DNA from: Dehalococcoidia bacterium
GTDB taxonomy: Bacteria; Chloroflexota; Dehalococcoidia; Lucifugimonadales; Australimonadaceae
Assembly: GCA_022820645.1 (NCBI GenBank)
Contig: JAJEFD010000001.1
Location: 1-52,596 of the forward strand
Direction: 5' to 3'
DNA: 52,596 bases
In this document: piece after piece, positions 23,789-32,769 of the stretch
How the letters are laid out: each line of letters opens with the position of its first letter
How positions within the stretch are numbered: position 1 is the first letter of the stretch
Program-made: the position numbers and the translations under genes
Notes under the pieces: generated by a model
The model's database searches: none
What the model saw: the letters and a program-made list of their open reading frames with translations, nothing else
What the model was told of the DNA's origin: nothing

Positions 23789-25069
23789 TCAGGGGCGCAC
23801 CTGTCCGTCGCCCAGCGCTATCCACTTGTAGCTCGTCAGCTCTCGCAGGCCCATCGGCCCGCGCGCGTGCAGCTTGTTCGTGCTGATCGCGACCTCCGAC
23901 CCCAGCCCGAGCTGAGCGCCGTCGTTGAAGCGCGTGCTCGCGTTCACGAGCACGACCGACGCCTCCACGGCATCGGTGAAGCGCATCGCGGCGCTGTAGT
24001 CCTCCGTCACGATCGCTTCGGTGTGCCCGGAGCCGAACTCGTCGATGTGCTCCAGCGCGTCGTCGAGCGAGTCCACGACCTTCACCGACATCGTGAGCGA
24101 GAGGAACTCCTGCCCGAAGTCGTCCGGCCCGGCAGCCCGCACCTGCGACTCCTGCACCGGTCCGATGAGCGACAGCGCCCGCTGGTCGCACCGTAACTCG
24201 ACCCCCGCTTCCGTGAGCCGGGACGCCGCGCCAGGCAGCAACGCCGGAGCGGCCGAGACGTGCACGAGCAGCGTGTCCAGCGCGTTACACACGTCCGGCC
24301 GCTGCGTTTTGGCGTTGTAGATGATGCCGGACGCCTTCTCCAGGTCTGCGCCGGCATCCACGTAGACGTGTACAACCCCGACGCCGCCGGTAATGGCGGG
24401 AACGGTCGCGTTGTCGCGCACGTACTTGATGAGCGTTTCGCCGCCACGCGGGATGAACAGGTCAAGGTAGTCGTTGAGCCGGATCATCTGGTCGACGATG
24501 GCCCGGTCCGTGTCGGTCACGAACTGCACGGCCTCCGGCACGGCGTCCTCGGCCGCCAGTGCGTCCTTCACCAGCGCGGCAACCGCAGTGTTGGTGTGGA
24601 CGGCTTCCTTGCCGCCACGCAGCACGACCGCGTTGCCGGACTTCAGACAGAGCGACACGATGTCCGTCGTCACGTTCGGGCGGGCTTCGTACACGCAGCC
24701 GATGACGCCCAGCGGTACCCTGCGCCGCTCCACGCGTATCCCGTTCGGCAGCGTGCGGGAGTCGAAACACTCCCCGACCGGGTCGGGCAGCAGCGCGACG
24801 GCGCGCACGTCGTTCGCCATCCCGCCTATTCGCTGCTCGTTCAGCAGCAGCCGCCCCATCAGCGCCTCGCTCAGTCCGGCCTCGCGTCCGGCTGCGAGGT
24901 CGCGCGCGTTCGCCTCCAGGATGGTGGGGCAGTTCGCCTCGAGAGCGTCGGCGATGGCGCGCAGCGCGCTGTTCTTCTGCTCGGTGGAGAGCATGCGCAC
25001 GCGCTTGGAGGCCTCACGCGCCGCCTGCGCCTTCGTGATGAGTTCGGATGTGGCCGTTCCCGTTGCCAT
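23789..25069 (-). CDS. proA: Glutamate-5-semialdehyde dehydrogenase
   Basis: Second step of proline synthesis: NADPH-dependent reduction of glutamyl 5-phosphate to the semialdehyde. The 426-residue protein has the aldehyde-dehydrogenase fold, with the catalytic Cys in RPDVCNALDTLLVH, the cofactor region GNAVVLRGGKEAVHTN, and the ProA-specific RGGETLIKYVRDNA and STRFNDGAQLGLGSEVAISTNK-type ending broken across residues 385-410. It lies 17 nt downstream of proB on the same strand with an AAGGAG site before the ATG. Confidence 0.97.
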   Translation of the reverse strand: MATGTATSELITKAQAAREASKRVRMLSTEQKNSALRAIADALEANCPTILEANARDLAAGREAGLSEALMGRLLLNEQRIGGMANDVRAVALLPDPVGECFDSRTLPNGIRVERRRVPLGVIGCVYEARPNVTTDIVSLCLKSGNAVVLRGGKEAVHTNTAVAALVKDALAAEDAVPEAVQFVTDTDRAIVDQMIRLNDYLDLFIPRGGETLIKYVRDNATVPAITGGVGVVHVYVDAGADLEKASGIIYNAKTQRPDVCNALDTLLVHVSAAPALLPGAASRLTEAGVELRCDQRALSLIGPVQESQVRAAGPDDFGQEFLSLTMSVKVVDSLDDALEHIDEFGSGHTEAIVTEDYSAAMRFTDAVEASVVLVNASTRFNDGAQLGLGSEVAISTNKLHARGPMGLRELTSYKWIALGDGQVRP

Positions 25070-25086
25070 GTACCTCTCCTTCGTCC

Positions 25087-26253
25087 TCAGACGACGACCA
25101 TGTTGTTGCGGTGCACGGCTTCGTCGCCGTTGTGGTGCCCGAGCAACTCCATGATCCGGTCGGAGCGTTCCCCCGCGATCTTCCGCATCTCCGACGAGTC
25201 ATAGTTCGCTATCCCGTAGGCGAGGCGCGAGCCGCTCACCGAGAGGACCTCCACCACGTCGCCCCGCACAAACCGTCCGTTCACCTCACGGATGCCTGCC
25301 GGCAGCAGGCTGCGCGACTGCTCACAGAGAGCGCGCACCGCCCCATCGTCCACCACGAGGCCCGCGTCCTTCTTCGTCATGCCGCTCAGCAGCCACCGCT
25401 TCCTGCTCTCCACGACGGACCCTCTCGCAGGGAAGAACGTGCCGTTGCTCAACTGACCGCATGCCGCCTCCCGCACGACGGCGGGGTCTCCGCCGAGGCC
25501 GAACACCACCGCCACACCGATGCCCGTGGCATGCTGCGCCGCCAGGAGCTTGGAAGCCATCCCCCCGCGGGTCGCGGTGCTCGTGTGCACCTCCGCGAGG
25601 GACATGATGGCATCGTCTATCCGGTCGACTTGGGGTATCAGTTCCGCCGTGGGGTCGCGGTTCGGGTCGGCGGTGAACAGCCCGCCGGTGTCCGTCAGCA
25701 TCAGCAGCAGGTCGGCGTCGATGACGTTCGCCACGATGGCCGAGAGCGTGTCGTTGTCGCCGAAGCGCTGGCCGTTGATCTCCTTCGTGTCGACCACGTC
25801 GTTCTCATTGACGATGGGCACGACGCCGCGCTCCAGCAGCCCGTTCAGGGTGTTACGCACGTTCAGATAGCCCACGCGGTCGTCCACGTCCCGCGCGATG
25901 AGGAGCGTCTGCGCGACGACGATCCCGCGCCGCGAGAAGAGCTCCTGGTAGGCGTGCATGAGGCGGCTCTGTCCGATGGCCGCAAGCATCTGGCTCGCAG
26001 CGACGCTCTTACCCTGCACGACACCGGGCGCAGCCTCGTGCCCCGCCGCGATGGCGCCCGAGGTGACGAGCACCACCTGCGCGCCCATCTCCACCACGTC
26101 CGCGATCTGGTCGACGAGCGACTCCATGACGGAGCGGTCCAAGTGGGCGGTCTTGCGGGTGAGCACGTTCGTGCCGGCCTTGACCACGATCCGCCGGTAG
26201 CGCAACTGAACACCGCCCTGTCCGGCGTCTGCGTTTGCCGTCTGGAGTGCCAT
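25087..26253 (-). CDS. proB: Glutamate 5-kinase with PUA domain
   Basis: First step of proline synthesis, phosphorylation of glutamate; usually feedback-inhibited by proline. The 388-residue protein has the amino-acid kinase domain (RIVVKAGTNVLT at 21-32, VTSGAIAAGHEA, NENDVVDT, LLMLTDTGGLFTADP) and a C-terminal PUA domain from about residue 290 (VNGRFVRGDVVEVLSVSGSR). The PUA domain is usual for full-length bacterial ProB. The ribosome site before ATG 26253 is weak. A promoter-like TACAAT is visible on the minus strand near 26315. Confidence 0.96.
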   Translation of the reverse strand: MALQTANADAGQGGVQLRYRRIVVKAGTNVLTRKTAHLDRSVMESLVDQIADVVEMGAQVVLVTSGAIAAGHEAAPGVVQGKSVAASQMLAAIGQSRLMHAYQELFSRRGIVVAQTLLIARDVDDRVGYLNVRNTLNGLLERGVVPIVNENDVVDTKEINGQRFGDNDTLSAIVANVIDADLLLMLTDTGGLFTADPNRDPTAELIPQVDRIDDAIMSLAEVHTSTATRGGMASKLLAAQHATGIGVAVVFGLGGDPAVVREAACGQLSNGTFFPARGSVVESRKRWLLSGMTKKDAGLVVDDGAVRALCEQSRSLLPAGIREVNGRFVRGDVVEVLSVSGSRLAYGIANYDSSEMRKIAGERSDRIMELLGHHNGDEAVHRNNMVVV

Positions 26254-26357
26254 GCTGCGTTCTCGATACCGTGCCGAAGGCTATGGGGACGTGGGAGTCA
26301 CTCGTACGGGCATTGTACAGTATGCCCCCGACGCGGCAGGCCACGGAGCAAGGCGTG

Positions 26358-26708
26358 CTACCTGACCTCCAGCGTCAGCTCCAGCAGGAGACACGGCTCG
26401 CCCCACTGCTCCTTGTCGTCGAGAGACCACTCCGCCGACGAGCCGGACGGACGCAGGCGCAGCCCCTCGTCTCCGCCGTACACCAGCACCACGACACCAT
26501 CCCCGGAGTCCGACACTTTCGCCGCCATCGCCGGGACCGGCTCCCCGCCCGACCAGCCGACCACGTCGCACGGGCCCTCCCAGCCGTCAGGCCGGAACGC
26601 GGACTCGACCCACGTCACCTCGTACGGCGGCTCCAGCGCCTCGAACATGCGCGTCACGGAGAGGTCGCAGTTCTCTCCGGCCTCGACGTCTACCTCGACG
26701 TACTCCAT
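26358..26708 (-). CDS. Hypothetical protein
   Basis: A 116-residue soluble protein with no recognised family. It is rich in acidic residues and Trp, with a predicted all-beta or alpha/beta pattern (VEVDVEAGENCDLSVTRMFE, GVVVLVYGGDEGLRLRP, CLLLELTLEVR). The start ATG 26708 has no clear ribosome site. It lies between proB and the dehydrogenase on the same strand, and the codon pattern (G or C in third positions) is that of neighbouring real genes. Confidence 0.6.
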   Translation of the reverse strand: MEYVEVDVEAGENCDLSVTRMFEALEPPYEVTWVESAFRPDGWEGPCDVVGWSGGEPVPAMAAKVSDSGDGVVVLVYGGDEGLRLRPSGSSAEWSLDDKEQWGEPCLLLELTLEVR

Positions 26709-26727
26709 GTGCGCAGTCTACCGGCAA

Positions 26728-28011
26728 CTACGCGTAGAGCGCATACGCAGCGGATGACGGCCCGCTTCCCAGTCCCTGCTCCGCCGCCCTGCGCCAGAGG
26801 GACACCGACGCCTCGTGCAACGGCATGCGCAGTCCGCCGCGCCTCGCCTCGGCGAGCAGCGGCTCGTAGCAGGCGACGTAATCGTCCACCGACGGCTGCG
26901 GGTCCCCGGACGCTCCGCCGAGGATGACCTGCCCGATGCGCTCCAACCGCGCCGATGCCCCGGACGCGGTGCGCATCACCTCGTACATCGCCTGGGCGTC
27001 CATCCCCAGTTTCGTGGTCAGTGCGAACGCCTCGAATACGCCCACTTCGTACATCGCGGCCGTTGCCGTGTCCAGCGCGTCGTACCCGCCGCCGTGCGCC
27101 GGCACGTCCGCGTCGGAAGGCAGCAACTCCCCCGCAACCTCGACGCCCGCGATGGGCTCCAGCGCCTTGATCGCCTCGGGTGGGTCGGCATTGGCCAGTC
27201 CCTGTTCGGCGGCATACAGCCACGAATCGCGTGCAGCGTTCCGCAACGGCAACTCCAGCCCCGCCTGTCCGATCATCCACTCCATCAGGTCCTGGTCCTT
27301 GATGTTCGTGGAGACGTACGACGTCTGCTCGAACGAGCGATCGAGTATCTTGGGCAGGATGCGCTCCAACTGGCGGCTCACGGACGCGCCCTTGCGCATG
27401 ACGTGGAAGAGCAGCCCGCAGTCCAACCCCTGCTTCGCGCCGAGCACGAACGTCTCCAGCACACCCAACTGATTGATGTCCTTCACCATGTTGTTGAGCA
27501 GCTTGGCCATGTTGCCGCTGCCAACCGGGCCCATGAACCGCGCGTTCGCCGACACCGCATCGAGCGCGAGACGGGTGCGCTCGAATGCAACGGCGTCTCC
27601 TCCCACCATCACCGTCAGCCTGCCTCCCCACGCCACGTCGCCCGTCCCCGACACCGGCGCATCGAGGTATGTCACGCCCCGCGCCGCGCACGCTTCTTCC
27701 ATCTGCCGCGCGAACTCCGGGTGGACGGTCGAGTGGTCCAGCACGATCGTTCCCGGTGCGGCCCCTTCCAGTACGCCGTTCTCACCGCACAGCACCGACT
27801 CAACGACCGCGTCGCCCACGAGGCACAGCCCGACTACCTCCGCGCCACGCGCCGCATCAGCGGGCGACCCCCCGGGCGTCGCTCCCATCCCGGCGAGTTC
27901 CTGCACCTTGCCCTGGCTGCGGTTGACGACCGTGACGTTGTGCCCCGCCTTCAGCAGGTTCACCGCCATCGGCTTGCCCATCATGCCGATCCCCACGAAT
28001 CCGATGTCCAT
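26728..28011 (-). CDS. 3-hydroxyisobutyrate dehydrogenase-like enzyme with doubled C-terminal domain
   Basis: A 427-residue beta-hydroxyacid dehydrogenase. Residues 1-160 are the Rossmann NAD(P) domain (GFVGIGMMGKPMA, the substrate motif DAPVSGTGDVAWGG). Residues about 165-290 are the usual helical C-terminal domain with the catalytic Lys in GSGNMAKLLNNM. Residues about 308-427 repeat that domain: both copies have ...VMR...S..LERI..IL... and ...PL..A...W..AAEQGL. The second copy lacks the Lys. Normal family members have about 290 residues and dimerise through this domain, so the extra copy may mimic a dimer within one chain. AGGAG precedes the ATG. Substrate unknown. Confidence 0.9.
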   Translation of the reverse strand: MDIGFVGIGMMGKPMAVNLLKAGHNVTVVNRSQGKVQELAGMGATPGGSPADAARGAEVVGLCLVGDAVVESVLCGENGVLEGAAPGTIVLDHSTVHPEFARQMEEACAARGVTYLDAPVSGTGDVAWGGRLTVMVGGDAVAFERTRLALDAVSANARFMGPVGSGNMAKLLNNMVKDINQLGVLETFVLGAKQGLDCGLLFHVMRKGASVSRQLERILPKILDRSFEQTSYVSTNIKDQDLMEWMIGQAGLELPLRNAARDSWLYAAEQGLANADPPEAIKALEPIAGVEVAGELLPSDADVPAHGGGYDALDTATAAMYEVGVFEAFALTTKLGMDAQAMYEVMRTASGASARLERIGQVILGGASGDPQPSVDDYVACYEPLLAEARRGGLRMPLHEASVSLWRRAAEQGLGSGPSSAAYALYA

Positions 28012-28019
28012 CTACGCTC

Positions 28020-29273
28020 CTATCGGCTGCTTCCAGAGTCGAAGGGCACGGTATAGAGGTCCTCAGCCATCCCGTCGTCCATGAACCGCCAGACGCCGAC
28101 GTGGCCACGCCGCAGGTCGCCGTTGCCGTCCCAGTCCATCGTGGTGGCGACTCCCTCGTAGTCCACCTCTCCGCCATCGCCGAGGATTCGCAGCGCCTCC
28201 GCCACTCCCGCGGCTGAGGGCGTTATCACTGTCCCGGGCCCGCTGCCGATGCTGCGCAGCTGGTCACGGATGGCGGTCCCGTCGACGCTTCCCGCAGCCT
28301 GCGCCGCCAGTGCGAGAGCGATCGTGGCGTCGTACGTCCCCCGCACGTAGGCGTACTCGGGTGGGTTACCGTACTCCGCAACGAACGCGGCATCCCACTC
28401 GGCCAGGGCCGTACTCTCCGGCGCAGCCGCGCCTGCCGTACCGTATGCGCCCGCGAGAGCCCCACCGACGGCAGCAGCCAGGGCAGGGCTCTTCAAGGCG
28501 CCGGGCAGTACGAACCTGCTGTAGAGACCGGTTTCGACCGCCTCCCTGATGACGACCGCCCCCTCCCCCTCGAACGTGAGCACGATGAGCGCCTCGGCGC
28601 CCCCGCTCGCCGTCTCCCGCAACTCGGGCAGGAACGTCGTCTGGCTCGCCGGGAGCAGGACAGCCTTCAACTCTCCCGTCCACGCTCGCTCGAACGACTC
28701 GAAGAGGCTGCGCCCCCAGGCGTCGTTGCGGTAGACCAGGCCGACGTTCGCGAAGCCGAGGTCGCGCGCCAGCTGCGCCAGCACGAGCCCCTGTGCGCCG
28801 TCGGACAGCGTGGCGCGGAAGAAGAAATCGTTGTCCACGGCGCCGGTGAGGAGTGAGGACGAGGCCGACGGGCTGATGACCGGTATGCTCGCAGGACCGG
28901 CTACCTGTTCCGCCACGGGCAGCGAGTTCGCGCTGGAGTTGGGCCCGACCAGGACATGAACGCCGTCTTCCTCGATCATGCGCCGGGCCTCCTCCACCGC
29001 CACAGTGGGGTCGCGCGTTGAATCCCTGACCACTGTCTCGACGGGACGCCCGAACACTCCTCCTGCAGCGTTGACGTGCTGCACCGCCAGGTGGAACGCC
29101 CGTTCCCGGTCGCGCGCCTTCTCTTCCGAATCGGGGCTGTAGTCGAACAGCAGCCCGATCTTCAATGGAGTGGCTGCACTCTCCGAACCGCCGGCGCAGG
29201 CCGGAGCCGATACGAGGAGCAGCGCACAGCAGACCAGAACCGCCCGAGCGGCGCTTGACGCGAACGCAACCAT
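28020..29273 (-). CDS. Branched-chain amino acid-type ABC binding protein (LivJ-like)
   Basis: A periplasmic-binding-protein-fold (type I) receptor, about 417 residues. The N terminus has a signal peptide whose APAC (Cys26) is a weak lipobox; it is probably lipid-anchored. Family marks are KIGLLFDYSPDSEE, AAGGVFGRPVETVVRDSTRDP, VLVGPNSSANSLPVAEQ, IPVISPSASSSLLT and ATIALALAAQAAGS. ATG 29273 was chosen on the GGAGGAG site just upstream. No LivHMGF membrane or ATPase genes are in the window, so it may work with a distant transporter or as a sensor. Confidence 0.87.
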   Translation of the reverse strand: MVAFASSAARAVLVCCALLLVSAPACAGGSESAATPLKIGLLFDYSPDSEEKARDRERAFHLAVQHVNAAGGVFGRPVETVVRDSTRDPTVAVEEARRMIEEDGVHVLVGPNSSANSLPVAEQVAGPASIPVISPSASSSLLTGAVDNDFFFRATLSDGAQGLVLAQLARDLGFANVGLVYRNDAWGRSLFESFERAWTGELKAVLLPASQTTFLPELRETASGGAEALIVLTFEGEGAVVIREAVETGLYSRFVLPGALKSPALAAAVGGALAGAYGTAGAAAPESTALAEWDAAFVAEYGNPPEYAYVRGTYDATIALALAAQAAGSVDGTAIRDQLRSIGSGPGTVITPSAAGVAEALRILGDGGEVDYEGVATTMDWDGNGDLRRGHVGVWRFMDDGMAEDLYTVPFDSGSSR

Positions 29274-29413
29274 GTCTCCTCCGAAGCCGCTCTCGGCGAC
29301 AGCCCCGTGAGTATAGCAACCCCCTTCGCCACGCCAGCCAGCGCATCCATCCGCTATCATGCATTCTTGGCGCCTGGCGCAACACCCACTGACACTTCTC
29401 AGAGGAGCAGCAA

Positions 29414-30403
29414 ATGCAGTACCGCAGACTCGGCGAAACGGACCTCAACGTATCCGTCATCGGACTCGGCACCAACAACTTCGGCAACCCCTCCCGCATC
29501 AGCGACCACGCAGACAGCAAGCGCGTGCTCGACAAGTGCCGGGATGTGGGGATCAATCTCATCGACACCGCCAACATCTACGGCGGCGGCCAGAGCGAGG
29601 TCCACATCGGCGAGGCGCTGCGCGGCCAGCGGAACGACTTCCTCATCGCCACCAAGTTCAACCTCAACAGCCTGGACGGCGAGTCGCCCCGCGACCGCAT
29701 CATGAAGAACGTCGAGGAAAGCCTCACCAAGCTCCAGACCGACGTCATAGACCTCTACCAGATCCACTTCATCCCGCACGGCGTTCCGCACGAGGAGTAC
29801 CTGGAACCGCTGAACGACCTGGTCAAGGAGGGCAAGGTGCGGTACGTCGGCGAGTGCAACTACTCCGGCTGGCGCCACGCCGACGCCAACCGCGCCGCCG
29901 ACGAGCGCGGCTTCGCACCGTTCGTCTCCTCCCAGAACAACTACAGCCTCATGCACCGGCAGGTCGAGCTCGAACTGCTCCCCTACTGCACGGAGCACAA
30001 CATCGGCTTCCTGCCCTACTTCCCGCTCGCGGGCGGATGGCTCACCGGCAAGTACGCGGCGGGCGCTGAGGTGCCCGGCAGCGCGAGGCGTATGGTCGGC
30101 CAGTTGCAGGGCGACGAACGCGCCCGGGCCGTGCTTTCACGCCTCGACGCCTACGCGAACGAGCACGGGCACACGATCCTCGACCTCGCGTTCGCATGGC
30201 TGCTCGCACACCCGGCGGTGAGCTCGGTTATAGCGGGGGCGATGACCGAGGAGCAGGTCGCAGGGAACGCAGCAACGTCGGACTGGATGCTCTCACCCGA
30301 GGAGCGCGACGCCGTGGACGCCATCGCAGCATGGGACGGGACGGACGAAGAGGTTGAGCGCTTCGGTATGGGGGCGGACGTTCCGCAGGCCCCCATCAGG
30401 TAG
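29414..30403 (+). CDS. Aldo/keto reductase
   Basis: A 329-residue NADPH-dependent oxidoreductase of the aldo/keto reductase family (YghZ-like group by appearance). The catalytic tetrad positions are Asp in NLIDTANIYGGGQSE, Tyr in the same loop, Lys in LIATKFN, and His in YQIHFIPHGVP. The cofactor end is AVSSVIAGAMTEEQVAGNAA. A strong AGAGGAG stands before the ATG. It is a lone gene, convergent with the membrane protein at 30.4 kb. Substrate unknown. Confidence 0.9.
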   Translation: MQYRRLGETDLNVSVIGLGTNNFGNPSRISDHADSKRVLDKCRDVGINLIDTANIYGGGQSEVHIGEALRGQRNDFLIATKFNLNSLDGESPRDRIMKNVEESLTKLQTDVIDLYQIHFIPHGVPHEEYLEPLNDLVKEGKVRYVGECNYSGWRHADANRAADERGFAPFVSSQNNYSLMHRQVELELLPYCTEHNIGFLPYFPLAGGWLTGKYAAGAEVPGSARRMVGQLQGDERARAVLSRLDAYANEHGHTILDLAFAWLLAHPAVSSVIAGAMTEEQVAGNAATSDWMLSPEERDAVDAIAAWDGTDEEVERFGMGADVPQAPIR

Positions 30404-30417
30404 GGGACCGATCGGCC

Positions 30418-31047
30418 TCAGGACAGCCTGCGCAGGCGCAGCGAGGTCGTCATCACCCACGTCATCGTCGTGACGAAAAGGCTGCGCTGGAACAACCCCC
30501 GCTTGCGGAGCCACGTGCGCGAGTAGTACGGCAGCGTAAGGATGCAGGTGGCGGCGAACATGCCGTAGGAGAACCATCTCCACCACCCGCACCACGCGGG
30601 ACGCTCCTTCAGCGCGCGGGGAGACAACGCCATGAGCAGGCCGATGCTCGCCAGCGTCATCCCACCTGCGATGTTGTGGGCGCTGTTCTCCGTGATGCCC
30701 GGCACTACTTGCCGCTCGCTGCGCGTGGGGTACTTCGCCGCAAGGACCGCGCCGAGCCCATATATCGCCACGAGTCCCCAGAGGGCGCGTCCCCGCTTCC
30801 CTCCTCTCGCCTCATGGTGCAGCAGCGGCCCGAGCCCCTGCACGAGCACGCCGTAACCCGCGAACGCAGCGTTCATCAGCCTGGCGCTCGATGTACCCCG
30901 CGCAGCGAGCCGGCTCATCGTGTGCTGCGTCGAACTGTAACCGGGTGGGGCCTTGCGCATAGCACGGGCCGTGACCGACGTGTAGTAGAGCGGCGCCAAC
31001 GCCGCCACCGAGGCCAGTCGATACCGTATCGAGCGGGACAGCCTCAT
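30418..31047 (-). CDS. DUF998-like membrane protein
   Basis: A 209-residue integral membrane protein with about six hydrophobic segments. It resembles DUF998 proteins, with TMSRLAARGTSSARLMNAAFAGYGVL and ENSAHNIAGGMTLASIGLLM at the places where that family keeps a short HT or H-N motif. Function unknown. Its ATG (31047) overlaps the stop of the TauE gene (ATGA), which places it in the same operon, downstream of the exporter. Confidence 0.75.
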   Translation of the reverse strand: MRLSRSIRYRLASVAALAPLYYTSVTARAMRKAPPGYSSTQHTMSRLAARGTSSARLMNAAFAGYGVLVQGLGPLLHHEARGGKRGRALWGLVAIYGLGAVLAAKYPTRSERQVVPGITENSAHNIAGGMTLASIGLLMALSPRALKERPAWCGWWRWFSYGMFAATCILTLPYYSRTWLRKRGLFQRSLFVTTMTWVMTTSLRLRRLS

Positions 31048-31781
31048 CCCGTTACTCCTGACGTGATCGCGATTACCGCAGCGATCAGCACGATCCCCAG
31101 CGCTATGCGCCGGAACACCAGCGCCGGAATACGGCTGGAGAGCCATATGCCGCCGAAAACACCCGCAGCCCCCGCGGGTAGGAGCACCGCCGCCAACTGT
31201 ACCGATTCGAGCGTCAGAACGCCCGCCACGGCATAACTCGGGAACGCCGAAAGCGATACCCCTGCCAGATAATAGATGATATCTGCGCGGAACTGTCGCT
31301 GCTCAACGCCCTGATTCGCGAAAAAGAGGATGACGGGAGCGCCGGCGAGGCCGGTCGCCCCCGTGAGCAGTCCGCTCGCCGCGCCGACCGGTATAGAGGC
31401 GAGCCGCTGATTGCGTGCCGTGCGCTGGAGTCCGAGCAACAGCGCCAGCGCCACCGTGCCCGTCACCACCCCCAGGATTATCTTGATCTGCGGCGCGTCG
31501 AGCCGCGTCAGGATGAACGTTCCGATGGGGGTGCAAACGACGCCGGCAAGCATCATCGGCCATATGCGCGCGATGCTGAACTCGCGCCGCGTGTGCACCA
31601 TCAGCGGGAAGTTCAGGATCGTCCCGAGGATCAACAGCACGGGGATCACGAGTTTCGGGTCGAGGTACGAGGCCATGATAGGCGCCGACGTGACGACGAA
31701 CCCGAACCCGGTTGCTCCCTGGATGAGCGAGGCGAACAGCACCGTGACGGCGGAACCGATGACGAACGGCAGGTCTGGCAT
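31044..31781 (-). CDS. TauE/SafE family sulfite exporter-like membrane protein
   Basis: A 245-residue membrane protein of the TauE/SafE (DUF81) family, with two repeats of about four helices each. The family motif GATGFGFV appears as LIQGATGFGFVVTSAP (about residues 18-33), and the second repeat has AASGLLTGATGLAGAPVILFF. Members export sulfite, sulfoacetate or other organic sulfur anions. It follows the two SDR genes on the same strand after 17 nt, so it may move a product of their substrates, which is inference. Confidence 0.87.
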   Translation of the reverse strand: MPDLPFVIGSAVTVLFASLIQGATGFGFVVTSAPIMASYLDPKLVIPVLLILGTILNFPLMVHTRREFSIARIWPMMLAGVVCTPIGTFILTRLDAPQIKIILGVVTGTVALALLLGLQRTARNQRLASIPVGAASGLLTGATGLAGAPVILFFANQGVEQRQFRADIIYYLAGVSLSAFPSYAVAGVLTLESVQLAAVLLPAGAAGVFGGIWLSSRIPALVFRRIALGIVLIAAVIAITSGVTG

Positions 31782-31798
31782 GAGCGGGCGCGGGCGCC

Positions 31799-32752
31799 CT
31801 AGTCCGCCGGGATGAAGGGCGCGGTCGAGCCGTCGAACAGCAGGCTGCTCGGGAGGATCCTGCTCACCTCTTCTATCGTCCACTTCCCTCTGGTGCGCCA
31901 GTCCTTGTTGACCGTCCGCACTTCGGTAGGGTGAGCGTAGAACCCGTATTTGCCGCTCCCGGCACGGAACACGCAGCCGTTCACATGTGCCGCTGCGTCG
32001 GTCGCCAGCCACACCACGATGGGCGACACGTGTTCGCCGCCCGGACGGTTCATCGCGAGTTCGTCGCCAGCCTTCTTCGCGGGGATGCCGGCCTCGGCCA
32101 GCACCTGGGGGTGGTTGTAGTTGATGAACCCGCGCGTCTGTGCCATCGGCGCGATCGCGTTCACCGTGATGTTGTGGTACCGCAACTCGAAAGCGAGGTT
32201 CCACGTGAGGCTCACGATGCCGCCCTTCGCCGCGCCGTACGCCGCGCGTCCCTCCGGGTTGCGCCACTGGCTCGACGCCGTGTTGATGATGCGGCCGGAG
32301 CGCTGCTCCATCAGCAGGGGCACTGCGTGGTGACAGGTGTTGAACGTCCCTTTCAGGTGCGTCCCCACCACCGCTGCAAAGTCTTCCGGCGTTATCTGGT
32401 GGAAGAGTCCCTCGCGCGCGATACCCGCGTTGTTCACCAGGATGTCCAGCTGCCCATAGGCGTCGAGCGCCGTCTTGATGATCTGGCCCGCCTCGTTGTA
32501 GTCCGCGACCGAGTTGTAGTTCGCAACCGCCTCGCCGCCGTTCTCCCTGATGAACGCCACAGTGTCGTCGGCAGGGGCGCTGCTTCCGCCCGCACCCGTC
32601 CGCTCGACCCCCGGATCGTTGACCACCACCTTCGCGCCCTCGGCGGCCAGCGCGATGGCATGCGCCCTGCCGATGCCCCGGCCGGAACCCGTCACGATGG
32701 CCACTTTGCCAGCGAGCCTCGTTCCTCTCGGCGGGATGTATTCGTCTGCCAT
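31799..32752 (-). CDS. Short-chain dehydrogenase/reductase, copy A
   Basis: A 317-residue classical SDR with NAD(P)-binding TGSGRGIGRAHA (residues 21-32), NNAG, and the catalytic Ser, Tyr, Lys in NTASSQWRNPEGR then YGAAKG. It is longer than the common 250 residues: there is an insert after strand 2 (ERTGAGGSSAPADDT) and a C-terminal extension of about 40 residues ending in DGSTAPFIPAD. Copy B, 17 nt upstream, shares these same features, so the pair arose by tandem duplication. Multifunctional enzyme (MFE-2) dehydrogenases have a similar insert. GGAGGAGG precedes the ATG. Confidence 0.9.
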   Translation of the reverse strand: MADEYIPPRGTRLAGKVAIVTGSGRGIGRAHAIALAAEGAKVVVNDPGVERTGAGGSSAPADDTVAFIRENGGEAVANYNSVADYNEAGQIIKTALDAYGQLDILVNNAGIAREGLFHQITPEDFAAVVGTHLKGTFNTCHHAVPLLMEQRSGRIINTASSQWRNPEGRAAYGAAKGGIVSLTWNLAFELRYHNITVNAIAPMAQTRGFINYNHPQVLAEAGIPAKKAGDELAMNRPGGEHVSPIVVWLATDAAAHVNGCVFRAGSGKYGFYAHPTEVRTVNKDWRTRGKWTIEEVSRILPSSLLFDGSTAPFIPAD

Positions 32753-32769
32753 GGCGCTCCTCCTCCGCC

